DNA from: Agarivorans aestuarii
GTDB taxonomy: Bacteria; Pseudomonadota; Gammaproteobacteria; Enterobacterales; Celerinatantimonadaceae
Assembly: GCF_019670125.1 (NCBI RefSeq)
Contig: NZ_AP023033.1
Span: forward strand, 1,911,001 to 1,975,000
Length of the DNA: 64,000 nucleotides
Reading direction: 5' to 3'
Shown: piece after piece, positions 1 through 6,543 of the stretch
Layout: every line of letters begins with the position of its first letter
Position numbering within the stretch: position 1 is the stretch's first letter
Made by a program: the position numbers and the translations under genes
The notes under the pieces: model-generated
What the model saw: the letters and a program-made list of their open reading frames with translations, nothing else
Told to the model about the DNA's origin: nothing
The model's database searches: none

Positions 1-115
1 CAGTTCGCAGAAAAACCTTGATGGCGCAATTGATAATGCAGCGTTCTGGTTATCAACGCTAACAGCTGAAGAAGTTGCGGCGCGAGCAGAAGCATATGGC
101 TTTACTGCTAACTAG
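1..115 (+). CDS. C-terminal end of an unidentified protein (cut by window edge)
   Basis: An open frame runs from the left edge to a TAG at 113-115 and gives about 37 residues ending in AEAYGFTAN. It is followed 12 nt later by a strong terminator, as expected for the true end of a gene. The fragment has no motif I recognise. Its position directly before the alginate genes makes a role in that locus possible, but nothing in the sequence shows it. Confidence 0.55.
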   Translation, partial: SSQKNLDGAIDNAAFWLSTLTAEEVAARAEAYGFTAN

Positions 116-127
116 TTGTTGCTAATC

Positions 128-163
128 AATAAACCCTCACTACTTAGTATGAGAGGGTTTATT
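128..163 (+). terminator. Rho-independent terminator of the left-edge gene
   Basis: AATAAACCCTC (128-138) pairs perfectly with GAGGGTTTATT (153-163) around a 14-nt loop. It lies 12 nt after the stop codon of the partial gene. Its A-rich 5' flank means it could also work on the minus strand. Confidence 0.75.
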
Positions 164-554
164 AAAAGTTCTACTTCGGTGTTATACAACCACTCACTAT
201 TGCTCAATTAGATATAAATGGAAACATCGCCGACCAGCAAGCTAGTTGAGATGCAATAGTCGAGAATTTGTAAATCGCTAACAATAGCAGTTCTAAAATG
301 CACCTTACTATGGTGCATTTTTCTTTTCCGTAAACGCTCTTCTAAAAGTAAATGTGTCGCCTTCGAAGGTTTACATGCTATCAAGACGTTCTAACACTTC
401 GTAAAGCAATATAGCTACACCCTAAGTTAGCAATGTCGCCCACCTGCTTACTTGCCATATTATATTTTTCATTTGAATGGATTGTTGAATTAATGGACTG
501 TAAAAAGTGATCCGTTAGACGTTTTGTTTCAACAGCAATGCTGATGATCACATT
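164..554. other. Intergenic stretch with an orphan terminator-like hairpin
   Basis: No credible coding frame was found here. The one structure is a terminator-like hairpin at 296-322: AAATGCACC (296-304) pairs with GGTGCATTT (312-320) and is followed by more T residues. No gene lies between it and the preceding terminator, so it could end a short untranslated RNA starting after about 165, or be a relic. The last 80 nt are the promoter region of the KdgM-like porin gene. Confidence 0.4.
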
Positions 555-602
555 TTGAACGGTTTAGCCTACACAATGTATTAAAATGATATTGTAATAC
601 AA
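555..602 (+). promoter_or_regulatory. Promoter and GntR-type operator of the KdgM-like porin gene
   Basis: TTGAAC (555-560) and TATTAA (579-584) are spaced 18 nt apart and make a plausible sigma-70 promoter with a start near 591. TTGTAATACAA at 592-602 is a perfect palindrome around one central base and matches the FadR-subfamily operator rule TNGTNNNACNA. It would cover the start of transcription, 30 nt before the ATG, which is a repressor geometry. The same motif occurs at five other units in this window. Confidence 0.6.
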
Positions 603-631
603 ATTATTGTGTTCAATGTAGAGTTATAAAC

Positions 632-1312
632 ATGAAATCATACAGTCTAGCAATGTTACTTAGTGGTGGTTGTTTACTGAGTGCGAACGTTCTCGCGACT
701 TCAGTAGACTTTCGCCATGAGTACAAAAGTGATACCAAGCAGCATGCTAGCCGAGTAAAGATGGCCCATACCTTTGAAAATAATTTCTCTATGGCTTTAG
801 AGCTTAAATTTAAAGGAGAAGAGGGCAAATTCATGGAAGACTTACAATCAAACGGATCTGAAATCGACCTTGGCTACCGCTATAAAATTAACGATCAATG
901 GGCGCTAATTCCTGGTATGCCTATAGAGTTTGGTCAATCCGGTGCTACCTACAAACCGCAGCTCCGATTAACCTACACCCCAGAAAAGGTAAAGGGATTG
1001 TCATTAAGTGGCCGTTACCGACTTGACGTAAAACCGGGAGAAGATATTAAGAAGTATCGCCATCGCTATACCGCCAACATTGGATATAAGTATCAGCAAT
1101 GGACCTTTGGTCTAGAGGGTAACTATTACTATTCCGACAATTCTGAATATCACCTCTATAACAATGGCCGAACTAATTATGAAAACAACTTTACCATTCA
1201 TTACAGCATGGGCAGTTGGACGCCGTGGTTAGAGTTTGGTGATGTTTCAATTTCCGATCAATCTAGCCAACGAGAGTTAAGAAGCCGCATAGGCCTACGC
1301 TATAACTTCTAA
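632..1312 (+). CDS. KdgM-family outer-membrane porin (probable oligoalginate channel)
   Basis: This 226-residue protein has a signal peptide (about residues 1-22, ending VLA) followed by the KdgM-family start SVDFRHEYKSD. Alternating beta-strand segments follow, and it ends RIGLRYNF with a terminal Phe, typical of outer-membrane barrels. KdgM porins are small monomeric channels first known for oligogalacturonates; relatives in alginate loci are thought to admit alginate oligomers. The neighbours (SDR, PL17 lyases, KdgK, KdgA) and the operator 30 nt upstream point to alginate rather than pectin. A second KdgM-like porin lies at 39935-40690. The family call is secure; the substrate is inferred. 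Confidence 0.85.
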   Translation: MKSYSLAMLLSGGCLLSANVLATSVDFRHEYKSDTKQHASRVKMAHTFENNFSMALELKFKGEEGKFMEDLQSNGSEIDLGYRYKINDQWALIPGMPIEFGQSGATYKPQLRLTYTPEKVKGLSLSGRYRLDVKPGEDIKKYRHRYTANIGYKYQQWTFGLEGNYYYSDNSEYHLYNNGRTNYENNFTIHYSMGSWTPWLEFGDVSISDQSSQRELRSRIGLRYNF

Positions 1313-1328
1313 AGTGTGATCTGCGCAT

Positions 1329-1370
1329 TTGTATTACAAATTATCAAGGTGTAATCTATTTGTATTACTA
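1329..1370 (+). promoter_or_regulatory. Two GntR-type operators before the SDR gene
   Basis: TTGTATTACAA at 1329-1339 is a perfect copy of the recurring palindrome. TTGTATTACTA at 1360-1370 has one mismatch. The centres are 31 bp apart, about three helical turns, so two dimers could bind the same face of the DNA. Both lie 52-94 nt upstream of the SDR start codon. This is the only unit in the window with two closely matching copies. Confidence 0.6.
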
Positions 1371-1422
1371 AAGAGGCCGTTGGCTCTCTAACATTACTTA
1401 ACCTTTAATTGAGAGTGTAGAT

Positions 1423-2178
1423 ATGTCTAATAAAGTTGCATTAATTACCGGAGCAACCGGTGGAATTGGTTTTCAAGTGGCAAAACGCTTAGGTGAAGAC
1501 GGCTATACCGTTGTTTTGAACGGTATCGAAGATGAAGCCGGCGCAGCACGCGTTGCTCAATTACAAGAATTAGGTATTGAAGCAGAATACTATAGCTTTG
1601 ACGTTACTGATGAAGTAGCTGTTACCAGCAACGTGACTAGAATTGGTGAAAAGTTTGGCAAAATTGACGTGCTGGTAAACAACGCCGGTGGCTTAGGCGG
1701 TCGTAGCCCAATGGAAGAAATGACCACGGAGTTCTACCGTTTTGTAATGGCCCTAAATTTAGATAGTGCATTCTTTGTATCGCGTGCTGCAATTCCATTC
1801 TTGAAGAAAGGTGAAAATGCTTCAATCATTAATTTCACCTCAAATGCAGGTTGGAATGCCGGTGGTCCGGGCGCAGGCATTTATGGTGTTTCAAAGGGTG
1901 CTGTACATACTTTAACTCGCGCTTTAGCCAAAGAGCTAGCGCCAGCGGGTATTCGTGTTAACGCAGTATCTCCTGGTACTATTGATACGCCATTCCACGC
2001 TCAAATTAAAGAGACGAAGCCTGAAGTATTTGCTTCATGGAAAGATAGCATTCTACTGGGTCGCTTAGGTCAGCCAGAAGAAGTTGCTTCTACAATTTCT
2101 TTCTTGGTCAGCAAAGATGCTTCATTCATCACAGCTGAAACAGTACAAATTGGTGGTGGACAAGCTTTAGGTATCTAA
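1423..2178 (+). CDS. Short-chain dehydrogenase/reductase, probable DEH reductase
   Basis: A classical SDR of 251 residues. The NAD(P)-binding motif TGATGGIG is at 9-16, NNAG at 86-89, the probable catalytic Ser at 140, and Tyr154-x3-Lys158 in YGVSKGA. The C-terminus GGGQALGI is also typical. In alginate catabolism, SDR enzymes such as Sphingomonas A1-R reduce 4-deoxy-L-erythro-5-hexoseulose uronate (DEH) to 2-keto-3-deoxygluconate (KDG). That would supply the substrate of the KdgK encoded at 13.4 kb. Two operators precede the gene and a strong terminator follows it, so it is probably monocistronic. The position makes DEH reductase the best guess; a KduD-like role is the alternative. Cofactor preference cannot be read with confidence. 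Confidence 0.8.
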   Translation: MSNKVALITGATGGIGFQVAKRLGEDGYTVVLNGIEDEAGAARVAQLQELGIEAEYYSFDVTDEVAVTSNVTRIGEKFGKIDVLVNNAGGLGGRSPMEEMTTEFYRFVMALNLDSAFFVSRAAIPFLKKGENASIINFTSNAGWNAGGPGAGIYGVSKGAVHTLTRALAKELAPAGIRVNAVSPGTIDTPFHAQIKETKPEVFASWKDSILLGRLGQPEEVASTISFLVSKDASFITAETVQIGGGQALGI

Positions 2179-2205
2179 TAGTTGCCTTTAGCGCCTTAAA
2201 AATAC

Positions 2206-2237
2206 AAAGCCACACTTAGTTTAAGTGTGGCTTTTTT
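2206..2237 (+). terminator. Terminator of the SDR gene
   Basis: AAGCCACACTTA (2207-2218) and TAAGTGTGGCTT (2222-2233) form a 12-bp stem with a GTT loop, followed by a T run. It lies 28 nt after the stop codon. Confidence 0.9.
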
Positions 2238-2373
2238 AATGTCTCACGATGTTCTTTTAGTCTTTTTTAAGCCAAAGGGCTAAGACTTTAGTATTTAAGT
2301 GTTACAAATATAGCGATCAAGCCTGCATTTGACGGCTTTTTTTGTATCTGGTCTACTACAAATCGAGTAGTAT

Positions 2374-2384
2374 TAGTCATACTA
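2374..2384. promoter_or_regulatory. Candidate autoregulatory GntR operator
   Basis: TAGTCATACTA fits TNGTNNNACNA and matches the window consensus TTGTA(A/T)TACAA at 8 of 11 positions. It is also the right half of a larger inverted repeat, TAGTAT-N5-ATACTA (2368-2384). It lies 80 nt before the regulator's start codon, as expected for autoregulation. Confidence 0.4.
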
Positions 2385-2397
2385 AATGTAGAATGAG

Positions 2398-2444
2398 TTG
2401 TGTTAGCAATGATAAATCTAGTGGATTGGTTATTGCTAACACAA
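2398..2444. repeat. 13-bp perfect inverted repeat upstream of the GntR gene
   Basis: TTGTGTTAGCAAT (2398-2410) is the exact reverse complement of ATTGCTAACACAA (2432-2444), with a 21-nt spacer. The arms are 34 bp apart centre to centre and end 20 nt before the ATG. They differ from the TTGTAWTACAA motif. They may be a pair of sites for another protein, or an RNA hairpin in the leader close to the ribosome binding site. Confidence 0.6.
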
Positions 2445-2464
2445 TATTTGATTAAGGTTATTTT

Positions 2465-3187
2465 ATGTCTAACGAATTTATGCAAATAGAAGGTGCGTCT
2501 CGCAGTCTTCATTTGCAAGTAGCGAGAGAGATCGCCCGTGGCATCTTGTCGGGAAGTTTGCCCCAGGGCAGCATTATTCCCGGTGAGCTAGATCTGTGCG
2601 AACAGTTTGGTGTTAGCCGCACTGCATTACGTGAAGCAATTAAATTGCTTAACTCTAAAGGCTTATTAGAGTCTCGCCCTAAAATTGGCACGCGAGTGCG
2701 CGACCGCGAATATTGGAACTTTTTAGATTCTCAATTACTCGATTGGATGATGGGCTTAAGCAATACTGAAAAATCCTACCAAGAGTTTTTGGCCTTGCGC
2801 AGAGCAATTGAACCCGAAGCCGCAGCTTTAGCAGCGCGAAATGCAAGTGCAGAACAGCGCATGAGTTTATCGGCTGTTTTCCAAAAGATGTCAGATGTTG
2901 CTGCTGGTGTAGACGACGTTAACTCATGGACAGACGTAGACATGGAGTTTCACCGTTTAGTATTTCTATCGACAGGTAATAGCTTTTATATTCCTTTTGC
3001 TAATGTTCTACGCACTATGTTTATTGGCTTTATTGACCACTCATCAAAAGAAGGTGGTACCTGTATAGATGAGCATAAAGCAATTTATGATGCCATTATG
3101 GCTGGTAATGCAGACAAAGCTCGTGAAGCCAACTTAGCGTTATTAAATAACAGCAATCACCGTTTACCTTCGGACACCGCTGCTTAA
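2465..3187 (+). CDS. GntR-family (FadR/FCD) transcriptional regulator
   Basis: This 240-residue protein has an N-terminal winged helix (about 12-78, with SRTALREAIKLLNSKGLLESR as the recognition region) and a C-terminal FCD ligand domain. Probable metal-ligand positions are Asp159, His163 (DMEFH), His204 (DEHKAIYDAI) and His232. FCD regulators usually sense a pathway acid and repress transport and catabolic genes. DEH or KDG is the likely effector here. The palindrome TTGTA(A/T)TACAA seen upstream of at least five units fits the operator rule of this subfamily, so I infer that this protein controls the alginate regulon. It is transcribed alone and closed by a terminator. Confidence 0.85.
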   Translation: MSNEFMQIEGASRSLHLQVAREIARGILSGSLPQGSIIPGELDLCEQFGVSRTALREAIKLLNSKGLLESRPKIGTRVRDREYWNFLDSQLLDWMMGLSNTEKSYQEFLALRRAIEPEAAALAARNASAEQRMSLSAVFQKMSDVAAGVDDVNSWTDVDMEFHRLVFLSTGNSFYIPFANVLRTMFIGFIDHSSKEGGTCIDEHKAIYDAIMAGNADKAREANLALLNNSNHRLPSDTAA

Positions 3188-3207
3188 TACACCTTACTGT
3201 TTCATTT

Positions 3208-3238
3208 AAAATGCCGACAATATGATTGTCGGCATTTT
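3208..3238 (+). terminator. Terminator of the GntR gene
   Basis: AAAATGCCGACAAT (3208-3221) pairs perfectly with ATTGTCGGCATTTT (3225-3238) across a 3-nt loop. It lies 20 nt after the stop codon. A-rich and T-rich flanks allow use on both strands. Confidence 0.85.
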
Positions 3239-3398
3239 AGTTTGTGCTTTTTATGTAGCACTTAGCTTTTCTCCATCTCTAACTTGCTCTCTAATTCCTC
3301 TTTAAACGAAATTCATGAATTTTATTTCATGCTTTCAAGAACTTATTTGTCTATAAAAGGACAAACTATAGAGATAGCGCGTAGTGAAAGGGAGAACA

Positions 3399-4100
3399 AT
3401 GCAACAACTTGCCGAGAATATTTGGATTGTAGAGGGGCCTAGTGTTCCTTTTTTAGGTTTACCTTATTCTACCCGCATGACCATTATTCGCCTCGATAAT
3501 CGTAAGCTGTGGATCCACAGCCCAATAGCGTTAAACGATAAGTTGTTAGCAAAAATCGCTTTGCTAGGAGAGGTTAAGTATTTGGTTGCGCCAAATCACC
3601 TGCATCATCTGTTTATTGAGCCCTGGCAACGACAGTTCCCCAATGCTCGCTTGTATGGTACCGAGCAACTAATTATTAAGCGTAATGACTTGGATTTTGA
3701 TGGCGCTTTAACCAACAACCCAAGTGAAGTTTGGCCTTGGCAAGAGCAGATTAAACAAGTGCTTTTTACCGGCTCTCCACTTATGCAGGAGTGCGTTTTT
3801 TACCACCCAATATCTGGTGTTTTAGTCGTAACAGATTTAGTTGAAAACTTTAACCTAAGTGGCTTTAATTGGTGGCAAAGAACGTTGGCTAAGCTAACTG
3901 GAATAGTGGCTCCAAACGGAAAAATGCCTTTGGATTGGCGACTGAGTTTTATGTTTGGCAAGGCAACTGCACGCCAGCATTTAAAGCTGATTCTCAGTTG
4001 GCAAGCAACTACCTTGGTGATGTCGCATGGTGACATTATCCAAGAAGATGCCACCAACTTTTTGCGGCAGTCTTTTGGTTGGTTAATCAAAGCTGAATAG
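3399..4100 (+). CDS. DUF4336 family protein (MBL-fold-like)
   Basis: A protein of 233 residues resembling the DUF4336 family, which has a fold related to metallo-beta-lactamases but an altered metal site. Visible features are the opening LAENIWIVEGPSV, the segment VAPNHLHHLFIEPWQRQFP (similar to the usual His-rich loop) and a late MSHGDII. The in-frame GTG at 3384 is possible, but the ATG at 3399 has a GGGAG ribosome site at good distance. No signal peptide is seen. It is not an obvious alginate gene and has no operator of the recurring type upstream. Function unknown. Confidence 0.65.
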   Translation: MQQLAENIWIVEGPSVPFLGLPYSTRMTIIRLDNRKLWIHSPIALNDKLLAKIALLGEVKYLVAPNHLHHLFIEPWQRQFPNARLYGTEQLIIKRNDLDFDGALTNNPSEVWPWQEQIKQVLFTGSPLMQECVFYHPISGVLVVTDLVENFNLSGFNWWQRTLAKLTGIVAPNGKMPLDWRLSFMFGKATARQHLKLILSWQATTLVMSHGDIIQEDATNFLRQSFGWLIKAE

Positions 4101-4117
4101 CTGACAAGAATAATAGG

Positions 4118-5737
4118 CTAGTTGTTGATGGCAAAGCCTATGCCTAAACTTTGATTATGTTTGTTGTAATCAATTAAGGATTCACCATAACCATTGAAAT
4201 ATTTTAGGTAAAGCGCCAACTCTTGGGAGATGCCGTAAGACCAGCGTAGATCTAAAGCGCCTTTATTGTCTTTCTTAAAGTTATTTCGTCCCAAAAAGCT
4301 TAAGCGATGACGTTCATTTACCTGCCAACTAGCCGTTAACTCTCCATAGCCATAGTAATCTTCCATGTTGGGGTTATCGTCTTCCGATTCATCTTCTTTG
4401 ATGCGATACCATGGTTTTAGCGCTACGCTAACGGGATCTGCATCAAAGCCAAACTCACCATATATGCGATTCCACGAACGCGAGCGGATTTGTGTTTGGC
4501 CGTTAGATTCATGCACTAAACCAAAACGCATCCATTCCGGCGACCAAGCTGAACGCTGTTCGGCACTGCTATTCCACTGATAGAAAAATTCAGGCTCATA
4601 ATTGGTTTCTCGGATAGAGTCACCGGAGCGTTCGTAAGGTTGCCAGAAAGTTTGCTGGGTGTAAGCAAAGCTCAAATTATCGCTGTCGGTAAATAAGGTG
4701 AAGGGAAGTGTGAGACGAAAACTAAACTGAAATTCTACTTCCATTTTTTCCGGTTGTTGACCGGGAACGCCTCCGGCTAAATCGGGAATGGCAGGCGAGG
4801 GGTTGTATTTGAACGGCAGAATATAGTTATCTCTAAACATACTCATGCCAGCAAAGGTCCATTGGCTGCTGGTTGACATCATTTCACGTCGGTCGCCGAT
4901 TCGATTAAGCGCAACACCTAGGCCAAAAGACTGGTTGTGGATGTTGTAGTCAAGCATTGACTCACCATAGCCATTAAAATACTTGGCGTAGAGAGAAAAT
5001 GCGGGGCTAATGCAATAAGAAAAGCGTAGATCTACAGCACCCTTATTGTCTGATTGCAGATTATTGCGACCCATTGCCGTGATGCGGTGGTTACATTGGT
5101 CATCACCAAATAGGTAGCCAAGGGTGAGTTCACCGTAGCCATAGTAATCGGTAAAATCACCGCCGTTATTCACTTCGGGTCCTACCGGGATCCAAGGTTT
5201 AAAGGTGATTAACCAGTCGTTGTAGGAGGTATCAAACTGGGCATAAATTCTCTCCCAGGAACGATCAAATTCACCGTAAGAGCCATTAGCTTGGTGGCTA
5301 AAACCAAGGCTTGCTGCGCGCAATAGCCAGCGGTTTTTGTCGATGCTAAATTGATCGGGGCGCCAAGTGTAAATGAGCTCTGGTTCGTAATTGGTATCAC
5401 GAAAAGGGGATGAGAAGGGTTTATTGTATACCTGCCAAAAGCTTTGTTGGGTATAGGCAATGCTAAAGTAGTCTCGCTCACTTAACAGGCTTTCAGCTAC
5501 GATGAGCTTGCCACTGATCTGAAATTCGGTTTCTAGGTTGTCGATACCTCTGCCATTTTCGGCTTCTTTGGTGGCCAATACCGAAGAGTAATCGCCTAAG
5601 CTTGGTGGATTAGGGTTGTATTTCCCTAGCAAAATATAGGTATCACGATAGGCAACTAATCTAGGACCACCGTCTTGCTCTGCCAAGCTAGTACTTGATA
5701 GCGATAGCAGCAAGATACTAAGTACTGTTTTCTTCAT
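4118..5737 (-). CDS. Tandem outer-membrane phospholipase A: two fused OMPLA barrels, first one degenerate
   Basis: This 539-residue protein has a signal peptide (1-19, SSTSLA) and two complete copies of the PldA/OMPLA sequence, about 23-280 and 296-539. Ordinary OMPLA is one 12-strand barrel of about 270-290 residues. Matching segments include RDTYILLGKYNP/RDNYILPFKYNP, AYTQQSFW/AYTQQTFW, YYGYGELT in both, and YFNGYGES in both. OMPLA uses a His-Ser-Asn triad in HxSNG...SRSWNR. Copy 2 keeps it (H409, S411, N423). Copy 1 reads HQANG...DRSWER, so the Ser is Ala150 and the Asn is Glu162. OMPLA normally works as a calcium-dependent homodimer, so this chain may be a built-in dimer with one active site. 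It has a good ribosome site (AGGGACGGA before ATG) and appears to be a single gene on the minus strand. Confidence 0.85.
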   Translation of the reverse strand: MKKTVLSILLLSLSSTSLAEQDGGPRLVAYRDTYILLGKYNPNPPSLGDYSSVLATKEAENGRGIDNLETEFQISGKLIVAESLLSERDYFSIAYTQQSFWQVYNKPFSSPFRDTNYEPELIYTWRPDQFSIDKNRWLLRAASLGFSHQANGSYGEFDRSWERIYAQFDTSYNDWLITFKPWIPVGPEVNNGGDFTDYYGYGELTLGYLFGDDQCNHRITAMGRNNLQSDNKGAVDLRFSYCISPAFSLYAKYFNGYGESMLDYNIHNQSFGLGVALNRIGDRREMMSTSSQWTFAGMSMFRDNYILPFKYNPSPAIPDLAGGVPGQQPEKMEVEFQFSFRLTLPFTLFTDSDNLSFAYTQQTFWQPYERSGDSIRETNYEPEFFYQWNSSAEQRSAWSPEWMRFGLVHESNGQTQIRSRSWNRIYGEFGFDADPVSVALKPWYRIKEDESEDDNPNMEDYYGYGELTASWQVNERHRLSFLGRNNFKKDNKGALDLRWSYGISQELALYLKYFNGYGESLIDYNKHNQSLGIGFAINN

Positions 5738-5916
5738 TCCGTCCCTGAAAATCTTTGTTAACTAGCAAGCTAGCGTTAGATCAATGATTTAACATTTTTA
5801 TGTTAGCGGGGAAAAGAAAAAGAAGCGAGTAAACCAAACAGAAAATACTTAAGCTTTAAGCCTATTGATATTGAAAAAGGACGCAGAAGCGCCCTTAAAT
5901 GTTAGTACTGGCTTGT

Positions 5917-6255
5917 TTAAGAAACGCTATAAGCGATAACAAAACCGAGCACTACGATTACTAAAGTAAAGGCGAATTGAATCGCTGTGGATAACAGGGC
6001 GAGTACAAAGCCTGCTACGGCGGTGGTTCTAAATACTAAAGAGAACAAAATGCTGGTTATTACTATTGCAACTAAGGTTGGGAAAAAACCTTCGCCAATG
6101 GCCAATTCGGTAAAAACACTGGCGGCTATGGCTGCAATTACAGCAACAAAGCAAACGTCTATTCCTGAACGCTCAATTTTGAGTACCTGAGTACCCAGTT
6201 TAATTGGCGCTAGCATTATTAATGTAAGTAGAGAAAGCGTTAATACTATCGTCAT
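5917..6255 (-). CDS. Small four-helix membrane protein, unknown function
   Basis: A 112-residue, very hydrophobic protein with about four membrane segments (roughly 1-20, 33-52, 58-77 and 84-108). A ribosome site (AAAGGA) sits just before the ATG. Charged residues are few: the KIERSGID loop and a single Glu in FTELAIGEG. I do not recognise the family. It stands alone between the phospholipase gene and the PL17 operon, with no alginate operator visible, so its link to the surrounding pathway is unknown. Confidence 0.6.
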   Translation of the reverse strand: MTIVLTLSLLTLIMLAPIKLGTQVLKIERSGIDVCFVAVIAAIAASVFTELAIGEGFFPTLVAIVITSILFSLVFRTTAVAGFVLALLSTAIQFAFTLVIVVLGFVIAYSVS

Positions 6256-6500
6256 TCCTTTAACCTCTATACGTTGATAACAGTCCTTGTTAATCGGTAA
6301 CCTACTGCAAATATCTTACTAATTAGGTATGGCAAAAGAGTAAGCCAAGCGATGTTTCTACACCATTCCCCATTTGGGTTAAATTACTTGTTTGTTAATT
6401 AATCAAAGCCTGCAAGCTTGACTAGCCAGGGGATAACGACAGATGAAGATTTTGTTACAGCTGAGTTGGTTAATTATGTTTTGAGCTTTTAGTGAAGCAA

Positions 6501-6527
6501 CAAAAAAGCCCCGCATAGCGAGGCTTT
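6501..6527 (-). terminator. Terminator of the PL17 operon
   Basis: Read on the minus strand, AAAGCCTCGC-TAT-GCGGGGCTTT forms a 10-bp stem with one mismatch and runs into TTTTG. It ends 17 nt after the stop codon of the downstream PL17 gene. Confidence 0.8.
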
Positions 6528-6543
6528 GTAGGAAGCGAAGAAA

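Noticed and set aside
536-552. CRP site before the first KdgM-like porin
   Set aside because: One half (TCACA) is perfect but the other matches only 2 of 5 positions.
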